Assembly (NCBI GenBank): GCA_964607765.1
Contig: CAZSNT010000228.1
Span: forward strand, 1-13,561
Reading direction: 5' to 3'
From: CAZSNT01 sp964607765
Lineage (GTDB): Bacteria > Verrucomicrobiota > Lentisphaeria > Oligosphaerales > JABHEG01
DNA length: 13,561 nucleotides
The notes under the pieces were generated by a model. That model ran no database searches. It was given only the letters and a program-made list of their open reading frames with translations, and was not told where the DNA came from. Below are positions 7,871-13,561 of this stretch, in pieces. Position 1 is the first letter of the stretch. The number at the start of each line of letters is the position of its first letter. The position numbers and the translations under genes are program-made.

Positions 7871-9262
7871 CTACCGGGCAGATTCCGGGGTTGCGAGCGC
7901 AATCTGTTCCATTGTGAGCGAGTCACCTTTCCTGGCGCCCGGGAAGTCGATGCGCAGTCCGCAGAGGGCACCCGTGTAGGTGGGAATCGAGGCGAGCGGC
8001 ACGGCGATGTCACGCACCTTGCCGTCGTTCTGAATGGGGACGGTGGTGCTGCGTTCGGACTCCCACCAGTGGCGGCTCCAGGCCTGCCAGGACTTGGTGG
8101 TGTGGATGTCACCCGAGTAGGGACGCCATGAGATCCGAAGCGTGTCACTCGAGGTCTTGAACGCGGCCCGGATTCTCAGCGCCGGAGCCTTCCCCGCCCG
8201 CCAGAAGCACAGGGGGCTTTCCAGGCGTCCGTTCGCAGCGTCCAGCTCGATGCGGAGGCCCTTCTCAATGGGCCAGCCCTGATCGTGGGCACCCCGTAAC
8301 GCCCAGTGGTGCCGGGTGCTGTCGAAAGCCCAGTTCGGCGGCGTTGCCCGGCGCTCTTTGGCGCAGGCGAAGGCGCGGATTTCGTCCAGTGTGCCGACGA
8401 TGAACGTACATTCGTATTCGTAGATGATGTTGTGGTCCAGGATGTCGGTGTGCATGGGTGCGTAATAGCCGGTCGGGCTGTTTTTCGGCCCGCCTTTGCC
8501 GCGGCGCCCCGCGAAGCCGCCGTGGTATTCATAGGCTCCGGGATGCCACGTGCCGATTCCCCAGCCGCTGTCGTCCACGAGAGCCGACCAGTTCTCGGTT
8601 GCCAGCCATTTCGACCATGGCCAGGGCTCCCGCACTGTTTTGCGGACCTCGGTCAACTCCCCTCCCTCGTAGGGCCGGTCCCCAACATAGGTCATGAGCC
8701 GGTGCCACACGCCATTGGTATAAACGGCGGGGACCTCCTGATGAAACGGACCGTACCAAGTCTTGTCCCGGCGTTGGTTGGTGAGCCGTGCCCGGTACCG
8801 GAATGTGCTCTTCTCCAGCGTAATCCATGTCTGGAAAACACATGCCCCGGGGTCACTCTCCATCGGCCACAGCATGGGGATGCTCTTGACGTAAAGAGAG
8901 TTGCCTTCCGCCTTGCACTCGAGAGTCTCGGATCCATTGCGGAAGCTGTCGCCCGACTGGATCGGATTCCAGGGGAACCCGCCCCAGTGCTTGGCTTTGC
9001 GTTTTCCCTCACGCTGGTAGTTCCCCGGGCCGGAGTAGAACGACATCTGGATCTGACGTCCCCAGTCGTGACTGTTGATCAGATTCCCGCCGTGTTTGAC
9101 GTCAGAGACATGCGTGACGGCGCCGCCAATGGACGTATCAACTCCGACTCGAATAACCCCGTTGTCCGCGTAGCGCATGGTGCTCTCTCCTGAGTAGGCA
9201 GTCGCCAGGAGCAGCAGGCTCGCGGCTGCGAGCCGTCGAATGGTATGGATGTCCGTGTTCAT
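7871..9262 (-). CDS. Secreted protein of unknown function, possibly a carbohydrate-active beta-sandwich (463 aa)
   Basis: The start at 9262 is preferred over upstream codons in the same frame because GGAG lies 7 bases upstream, an export signal follows (MNTDIHTIRRLAAASLLLLATAYS), and the ATG overlaps the stop of the preceding gene as ATGA. The mature part begins with a run rich in beta strands and aromatic residues: IGGAVTHVSD, NLINSHDWGRQIQMSFYSGP, HWGGFPWNPIQSGDS, then GPFHQEVPAVYTN. The pattern recalls galactose-mutarotase-like or lyase-like sandwiches that bind sugars, but I do not recognise the family and see no firm catalytic residues. The C-terminal 130 residues (from about 330) look like a separate beta domain. 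Context in a glycan locus suggests a role in polysaccharide binding or cleavage; this is inference only. Confidence 0.82.
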   Translation of the reverse strand: MNTDIHTIRRLAAASLLLLATAYSGESTMRYADNGVIRVGVDTSIGGAVTHVSDVKHGGNLINSHDWGRQIQMSFYSGPGNYQREGKRKAKHWGGFPWNPIQSGDSFRNGSETLECKAEGNSLYVKSIPMLWPMESDPGACVFQTWITLEKSTFRYRARLTNQRRDKTWYGPFHQEVPAVYTNGVWHRLMTYVGDRPYEGGELTEVRKTVREPWPWSKWLATENWSALVDDSGWGIGTWHPGAYEYHGGFAGRRGKGGPKNSPTGYYAPMHTDILDHNIIYEYECTFIVGTLDEIRAFACAKERRATPPNWAFDSTRHHWALRGAHDQGWPIEKGLRIELDAANGRLESPLCFWRAGKAPALRIRAAFKTSSDTLRISWRPYSGDIHTTKSWQAWSRHWWESERSTTVPIQNDGKVRDIAVPLASIPTYTGALCGLRIDFPGARKGDSLTMEQIALATPESAR

Positions 9263-9636
9263 TGGTTTTCTCCAGCGATCGAGACCGATGGGGTCGGGCC
9301 TATGTTTTGGATCGTTACCGTGATCGGTTTGTCCTCGACGTTGATCGCGGCGAGATAGACGCGGTCGCCTTCGCGGCGCACCCATTTTCTCGGGTGCTTT
9401 TCCGTTGAACCCGGTTGAGGCTCTGCCCCTTTGAGTATATCCCAGGTGCGAGGGACAAGGGGTATGTTCCCTACTTCGAGCTTGATGTCCTTCAGGGAGA
9501 CCACTCCGTTCTCGAACGAGTAGGTTCCCTTTTGGGGATCCACCGTGAAAGCCGGGTTCTGGGCCGCAAGCATAGTCACTCCCAAACACGACAGCGGCAA
9601 GGCTGCTATTAGACTTCTGTTGATGCTGTTCTTCAT
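9259..9636 (-). CDS. Small exported protein of unknown function (125 aa)
   Basis: The start at 9636 has an excellent ribosome site (AGAGGAG, five bases before ATG) and gives a signal peptide, MKNSINRSLIAALPLSCLGV, ending near LAAQ. Starting further upstream would translate the 12-bp tandem repeat into a low-complexity GAGLRAGL run, which is unlikely. The mature chain of about 100 residues has beta-type alternation (YSFENGVVSLKDIKLEVG and VYLAAINVEDKPITVTIQ) and no motif I recognise. Its TGA overlaps the ATG of the 463-residue gene (ATGA at 9259-9262), so the two are translated together and probably act together. It could be a stand-alone accessory subunit or a piece of a formerly larger protein. 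Confidence 0.72.
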   Translation of the reverse strand: MKNSINRSLIAALPLSCLGVTMLAAQNPAFTVDPQKGTYSFENGVVSLKDIKLEVGNIPLVPRTWDILKGAEPQPGSTEKHPRKWVRREGDRVYLAAINVEDKPITVTIQNIGPTPSVSIAGENQ

Positions 9637-9657
9637 GAAATCTCCTCTATATGACTC

Positions 9658-9726
9658 TCTCAATCCCGCTCCCAATCCCGCTCTCAATCCCGCTCTCAAT
9701 CCCGCTCCCAGTCCCGCTCCTAATCG
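9658..9726. repeat. 12-bp tandem repeat (minisatellite), five copies plus a partial one
   Basis: The unit TCTCAATCCCGC, with a T/C change at position 3 and one A/G change, is repeated at 9658, 9670, 9682, 9694 and 9706, followed by a degraded partial copy. It sits 22 bp upstream of the start of the 125-residue gene, so it would lie in its leader or promoter. Copy number may vary between strains. Confidence 0.9.
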
Positions 9727-9770
9727 GTCAAAAGCCATCATCCCGGGTAGTGTCAGGTTCAGAATGAAAA

Positions 9771-9825
9771 CATGAAACCGGCCGGGTCTCCTGACCCGGC
9801 TTCATGTCGGCTCTGGAGACCCGAC
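9771..9825. repeat. REP-like double hairpin
   Basis: Arms CATGAA and GCCGGGTC (9771-9788, with a 4-base bulge) pair with GACCCGGC and TTCATG (9793-9806) around a TCCT loop. A second small stem, GTCGG with CCGAC, follows at 9806-9825. The 8-mers GGGTCTCC (9784) and GGAGACCC (9815) can also pair, giving an alternative fold. There is no T tract, so a simple terminator is unlikely. The look is that of a dispersed REP/BIME-type palindrome, but a genome-wide count would be needed to say so. Confidence 0.6.
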
Positions 9826-9850
9826 CTACCATCCCGCGGAAGGAATTCCC

Positions 9851-10051
9851 ATGGCATCATCGCCGAGCTTGCCGAATATTCTCATCATCATGTCTGACGA
9901 CCAGGGCCCGTGGGCTATGGGTTGCGCCGGGACACCGGAACTCAGCCCCCCCACGCTGGACCGCCTGGCGGCCGAAGGCACGCGGTTCGAGAATCTCTTC
10001 TGTGCGTCTCCGGTCGCGATCGGGGATGTTGTGTGGCTTCTGCCTTGTTGA
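9851..10051 (+). pseudogene. Sulfatase gene fragment, N-terminal 55 residues only
   Basis: The start at 9851 has AAGGA six bases upstream. The first 55 residues match the start of S1 sulfatases: LPNILIIMSDDQGPWAMG with the two metal-binding aspartates (Asp16, Asp17), then TLDRLAAEGTRFENLFCASPV. In an intact enzyme the catalytic CxPxR block follows at once. Here the frame instead reads AIGDVVWLLPC and stops at 10051. No continuation is seen in the 10 kb or so of sequence around it. The break is near 10016, some 65 bp before the 3' end of the oppositely oriented ATPase gene, so an insertion or deletion there is likely. The protein lacks the catalytic residue and cannot be an active sulfatase. 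It has no signal peptide, unlike the sulfatase at 11551-13416. Confidence 0.85.
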
Positions 10052-10079
10052 AGTCCTGTCCCCTGTCCCTTCTCTCGCT

Positions 10080-11357
10080 CTACACAACGGTGCCCGCAGC
10101 CAGAAGCTCCCACGCCAGGTGATGCCTGATACCGTTGCGAACCCCAAACTGGACATCGTCCATGCTCACGACCATCTTCGGATAGCTGTCCCGAATCGCT
10201 TCGAGACTTCGGTATTCGCGGTCGATGACATCGTCGCCACTCAGCAGGTAGCAGACTTGCACGTATACCCGTTCATCGCCCTTCTCCAGAACGAAATCCA
10301 CCTCCAAGTTCCGGCTTTTGCCCACGTGCACGTCGTACCCGCGCGATTTGAAGTGGATGTACATGCAATTCTCAAGACGCCGGGAGAGACCGGGATCGAA
10401 TCCCGGCGTGAGGTGTTCCTTGAACGCCAGATCGTTCAGGTAGTACTTACGGGCACCGGAAAGAACGTCCTTGCCCCGGATGTCGTACCGGGTGCACTCG
10501 TGTATCAGCAGCGCACGCTGCAGATGCCCGACGTAGCGGGACAACGTCTCGAAGTTGGTTCCAGCGCCTACGCTGTTCAGGTGGTTGACGAGTTTGTTGA
10601 CCGAGAATAGGCTGCCGGTGTTCGAGCAGAGGAAGTGGAAAAGACGCTCCAGCAGAGCAACATCCTGCACCGCGAACTTACGAACGATGTCGTTCAGCAG
10701 GACGGAATCCCGCAAGGCCATCACATAGTGCCGCTTCGCTTCCTCCGTGCCCAGGTTGATCAACTCCGGCAATCCGCCTTGACGCAGGTAGGCTAGCAGC
10801 CCCGCTTTGTCAGGCTGCAGGCCGTGAGCATCAACGAACTCCGGGAACGAGAAGGGGAACACGGCGATCGGCATATGGCGTCCGCTCAGGTAGGTGCCCA
10901 GTTCGGAGGACAGCATGTGGGAATTGGAGCCGGTGATGTAGAGCTCATACCCGCGCCGGCTGTCCTGAGCGTAAGATGAAACCAGCTTCTCCCAGCCGTC
11001 GATTTCCTGGATCTCATCCAGCAGCAGATACACCTTCCCTTCAACACCCAGTCGTTTCACGTAGAGCTTGATGAGCCGGTCCAACTCACGGTGGTCGGTC
11101 AGATCGCCGAAATCGAGGTGTTCTTTGTCCAGGTAGAAGACATTGACAGGGCGGACCCCGCCCTCGAGCAAGTTCTGGATCAGCTGCCTGAGAATATAGC
11201 TCTTCCCGGTTCGGCGCTGACCGACAAGAACCTTGATCAGCCGGTTCCCGGAGAATGCAGCAATCTGGTCCAGGTAGGTCTTGCGCAAGATGCCGAGTCT
11301 CACCGACTCCCCGTGCCAATGGTTGTGCAACTCCAACTGCTCGAAAGTCACACCCAT
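10080..11357 (-). CDS. AAA ATPase with DUF4143 C-terminal domain (425 aa)
   Basis: The start at 11357 follows AGGAGG nine bases upstream, and the N-terminus fits the family. Walker A is GQRRTGKS (residues 46-53), Walker B is VYLLLDEIQ (109-117), and a sensor-like ITGSNSHML is at 141. The C-terminal part matches DUF4143, a PD-(D/E)xK-like fold, with LEVDFV (Glu352, Asp354) and VYVQV (Gln367). The family is widespread in bacteria and archaea, often in many copies and near mobile or accessory genes; its cellular role is not established. It does not fit the glycan theme of its neighbours and lies next to a broken sulfatase gene, so it may be a recent arrival. It appears full length with all nucleotide-binding motifs, and is probably cytoplasmic because no signal peptide is present. 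Confidence 0.92.
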   Translation of the reverse strand: MGVTFEQLELHNHWHGESVRLGILRKTYLDQIAAFSGNRLIKVLVGQRRTGKSYILRQLIQNLLEGGVRPVNVFYLDKEHLDFGDLTDHRELDRLIKLYVKRLGVEGKVYLLLDEIQEIDGWEKLVSSYAQDSRRGYELYITGSNSHMLSSELGTYLSGRHMPIAVFPFSFPEFVDAHGLQPDKAGLLAYLRQGGLPELINLGTEEAKRHYVMALRDSVLLNDIVRKFAVQDVALLERLFHFLCSNTGSLFSVNKLVNHLNSVGAGTNFETLSRYVGHLQRALLIHECTRYDIRGKDVLSGARKYYLNDLAFKEHLTPGFDPGLSRRLENCMYIHFKSRGYDVHVGKSRNLEVDFVLEKGDERVYVQVCYLLSGDDVIDREYRSLEAIRDSYPKMVVSMDDVQFGVRNGIRHHLAWELLAAGTVV

Positions 11358-11412
11358 ACACCGCTGCCTCCTGTTCACGGTCTGCCTGCAAAACATTCTT
11401 ACAGGCAAGAAT

Positions 11413-11440
11413 AAGCTATCATGGAACGCTAAAAGTTCAA
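11413..11440 (-). promoter_or_regulatory. Possible sigma-70 promoter of the ATPase gene
   Basis: On the minus strand TTGAAC (11440-11435) and TAGCTT (11418-11413) are separated by 16 bp, in an AT-richer patch about 55 bp upstream of the ATG. The match to consensus is only moderate. Confidence 0.35.
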
Positions 11441-11550
11441 CTAAACATGAAAAACCAGGCGCTGCCACCCCATGACTCTCTGCCAAGGGCCTTCTTGAGC
11501 GCTACCTGAGCTTGGCCTTCACGGAGTCTGCGGTCTTGGAATCGCCCTTC

Positions 11551-13416
11551 TCATTCCTTCTTCTTCAGATCGAAGCAGTCCAGATTGGCGCCGGAGACCT
11601 TGATCTCCAGGCGGTTTGCTTTGCCAGGCTTCAGCGCAATGCTCATGCGGACCGCCTTATAGGCGCCCCATCCGCCGGTTTTCGGCAGACGAGCCGACTG
11701 CTTAGCCCCGTTGACGCCCAACGTAAGGGTCGCCCCTTTCGGTGAGGCGTAACCCAGCACCATGTCGAACACTCCGCCCTTTGCTCCGCCGTCGACGTTG
11801 AACGTGACCGCCGCGCCCGGTTTGTGCAGGCTCCCGACCTGCGCGCCGCCGGAAGCGGAAGGGCGCTTGCCGATGGAAGCGCCACCGGAGATCTCGCCGG
11901 CTTCCGCCTCATAGCGGATGCCTACCACGGGTGCACAGTCGAAGAGCTCCGGCACGGGCAGGTCCGCAGCGGAGGGTTTCGAGCTCTTCCCCTTTCGTGC
12001 CGATTCCTGTTTGCCCCGGTTGTCGTCAAGCAGCTTCTTGAGCCGTTCGAGGACCTCCGGATACTGGTCAATCACGTTAGTGGATTCACCAATGTCGTCC
12101 GCCAGATTGAAAAGTTGCTTCTCTCTGGGGTTCTCTTTGGGCTTCGGCTGTCCCCGCGGGATCGACCAGTTCCCGTACCGCCAGCCTTCGCGATACTTCC
12201 AGTCACCACTCCGCACCGCCTGATTCGCGAAGTGGAAGGCGTCATACGGTGTCTTGGCATCCGGCGCGCCCGTCAGCAGATCAAGGATCGCATGCCCGTC
12301 CGGCTTGAGCTCGGGAGGGAGCTCTGCCCCCGTAATGGCGGCAAATGTGGGCATCAGATCCATGGTCGAGGCGATCTCGGCACACTCGGTTCCCGCCGGG
12401 ATCTTCGCGGGCCAGCGCATGATTGTCGGCACCCGGTGCCCGCCCTCGTAAGTCGAGCCTTTGCCGTCGCGCAACGGCTTGGCCGATCCACCATGGTCCC
12501 CGAACAGGAGCCACGGGCCGTTGTCGGAAGAGAAGATGACCAGCGTGCTTTCATCGACGCCGTGTTCCTTGAGCGCATCGAGCACACGCCCAGTGTTGTG
12601 GTCGATTTCCGCGATCACGTCGCTGTAGAGGCCGGCGCCGCCTTTGCCCTCGAGCTCCGGCGAAACGAAAAGCGGGATATGCGGCATCGGGTTCGCCAGA
12701 TAGACGAAAAACGGCTTGTCCTCTTTGACGCTCTCCTCAATGAACCGAATGCTCTCATCGGCGAGTCGCCGCGTGATCGTCGTCTGATCGAGGGGAAACT
12801 CGATGCACTCCTCGTCGCGCATCAACGGTACTTTGTTCCGCATGCTGCCCGGCTGTCGTCCTTCCTTTGCTGCGGCAAACGCCGCCTCGATCTTCTCCTG
12901 CGTAATCCCCTCGAGGTAGAGACAGTCATCGGCGTACTTCATGGTCTTCGCTGGATACATGTCGTTGCTGTAAGGAACGCCGTAGAAGGTGTCGAACCCC
13001 TGGTTGGTGGGCAGGTACTTCGGCTCGTCGCCCAAGTGCCACTTGCCCGCCGCCAGCGTTTTGTAGCCGACCGATTTCAGTAGCTCCGCGATGGTGAAGT
13101 GCGCCGGATCGAGTCCGCCGGGACGGTTCGGGAAGAACACGCCCCGGACCCCGACATTCTGCGGATAACACCCGGTCATCAGCGCTGCCCGCGACGCGGA
13201 ACAGACAGCTGAAGCAACGTAGAAACTGGTGAACCGGCGCCCCTCTTCCGCCATCTTGTCAATGCGCGGAGTCTTGTTCCTCTCCGAACCGAAACACCCG
13301 AGGTCGGCATGGCCCATGTCGTCATTGAAGATGATGACGATGTTGGGTTTATCTCCTGCGGCGTATGCCATTGCGCACATTGCCAGGCCTGTCGCCAGGA
13401 CCGTCAACTTTTTCAT
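11551..13416 (-). CDS. Secreted S1-type sulfatase with C-terminal CBM6/CBM35-like module (621 aa)
   Basis: The start at 13416 is set by GGAGGA six bases upstream and the signal peptide MKKLTVLATGLAMCAMAYA. The sulfatase domain (about 22-480) shows PNIVIIFNDDMGHADLG with Asp32/Asp33, the formylglycine motif CSASR with Cys72 and Arg76, GKWHLG (Lys125, His127), His246, SSDNG (Asp298, Asn299) and probably Lys319. All expected metal and sulfate ligands are thus present. CSASR is the C-x-A-x-R form of the C-x-P/A-x-R rule; a formylglycine-generating enzyme is needed from elsewhere in the genome. Residues 502-619 begin YEAEAGEISGGASI and include ASGGAQVGSL, GGVFDMVLGYAS and GKANRLEIKV, which is the pattern of CBM6/CBM35 galactose-binding-type modules. 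The linker (about 485-500) follows a lysine-rich stretch. It likely desulfates a polysaccharide outside the cytoplasm; the sugar is unknown. Confidence 0.95.
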   Translation of the reverse strand: MKKLTVLATGLAMCAMAYAAGDKPNIVIIFNDDMGHADLGCFGSERNKTPRIDKMAEEGRRFTSFYVASAVCSASRAALMTGCYPQNVGVRGVFFPNRPGGLDPAHFTIAELLKSVGYKTLAAGKWHLGDEPKYLPTNQGFDTFYGVPYSNDMYPAKTMKYADDCLYLEGITQEKIEAAFAAAKEGRQPGSMRNKVPLMRDEECIEFPLDQTTITRRLADESIRFIEESVKEDKPFFVYLANPMPHIPLFVSPELEGKGGAGLYSDVIAEIDHNTGRVLDALKEHGVDESTLVIFSSDNGPWLLFGDHGGSAKPLRDGKGSTYEGGHRVPTIMRWPAKIPAGTECAEIASTMDLMPTFAAITGAELPPELKPDGHAILDLLTGAPDAKTPYDAFHFANQAVRSGDWKYREGWRYGNWSIPRGQPKPKENPREKQLFNLADDIGESTNVIDQYPEVLERLKKLLDDNRGKQESARKGKSSKPSAADLPVPELFDCAPVVGIRYEAEAGEISGGASIGKRPSASGGAQVGSLHKPGAAVTFNVDGGAKGGVFDMVLGYASPKGATLTLGVNGAKQSARLPKTGGWGAYKAVRMSIALKPGKANRLEIKVSGANLDCFDLKKKE

Positions 13417-13480
13417 GTTGATTCCTCCAGAAATCCGTTCTTTGTGCATTGTGCCAGAGCTCGGGAAGCCCCTACACTAG

Positions 13481-13492
13481 TGCCACATGGCA
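13481..13492. promoter_or_regulatory. Short palindrome upstream of the sulfatase gene
   Basis: TGCCACATGGCA is a perfect inverted repeat of TGCCA around CA, 65 bp before the sulfatase ATG. It could be an operator. It is short enough to arise by chance, and no promoter boxes were found in the remaining bases to the right edge. Confidence 0.25.
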
Positions 13493-13561
13493 TCTGGTTA
13501 AGCCGTGAGACGACCCCCACGGCCTCGCGCCTGGGACGACGAAATCCGGTTGAATTCGCCA

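Noticed and set aside
7576..7917. Plus-strand open frame of 113 residues that begins like a signal peptide.
   Set aside because: Only its centre (7711-7821) resembles a protein family, its start has no good ribosome site and its two ends look random, so I kept only the transposase remnant.
9263..9589. A longer N-terminus for the 463-residue protein starting at 9589.
   Set aside because: It would overlap the 125-residue gene almost completely and bury the signal peptide; the start at 9262 has a ribosome site and ATGA coupling.
9771..9825. The double hairpin as a CRISPR repeat or an intrinsic terminator.
   Set aside because: There is no regular repeat-spacer pattern and no T tract; a REP-like element fits better.
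11500..11550. After the sulfatase stop, the +1 frame reads on as a charged tail (EKGDSKTADSVKAKLR) before a stop.
   Set aside because: The CBM-like module already looks complete before the stop, there is no clear slippery site, and a 16-residue tail is easily found by chance.

Overview
This window looks like high-GC bacterial DNA from the PVC superphylum (Kiritimatiellota, Lentisphaerota, Verrucomicrobiota or Planctomycetota). I infer this from gene content only: a formylglycine-type sulfatase joined to a carbohydrate-binding module, an intact start of a second sulfatase, several large secreted proteins that look like carbohydrate-active enzymes, a GntR regulator with a LacI-type sensor domain, an AAA ATPase of the DUF4143 type, and a remnant of a REP-associated (Y1) transposase. 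I could not measure composition or search databases.

Almost all genes lie on the minus strand. From right to left: (1) 13416-11551, a secreted sulfatase with a C-terminal CBM6/CBM35-like module. (2) 11357-10080, a DUF4143-type ATPase. (3) 9851-10051 on the plus strand, a sulfatase gene fragment that stops just before its catalytic cysteine. (4) 9850-9637, a leader region with REP-like hairpins and a 12-bp tandem repeat. (5) 9636-7871, a two-gene unit with an ATGA overlap: a 125-residue exported protein of unknown function and a 463-residue secreted protein of unknown function. (6) 7870-7504, a gene-poor stretch with a transposase remnant and repeated GTATT half-sites. (7) 7503 to the left edge, a tightly packed operon: GntR/LacI-type regulator, a 1008-residue secreted glycosidase-like protein, and a very large secreted protein with two alpha/beta-hydrolase units that runs off the left edge.

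Taken together the window reads as a glycan-degradation locus, probably for a sulfated and acylated polysaccharide. The sulfatase would remove sulfate, the tandem hydrolase would remove ester groups or cleave esters, and the 1008-residue and 463-residue proteins would act on or bind the glycan. The regulator heading the operon would sense a sugar. The substrate cannot be read from the sequence. The most unusual items are the double-hydrolase architecture, the 1008-residue protein of no family I can name, and the sulfatase-CBM fusion.
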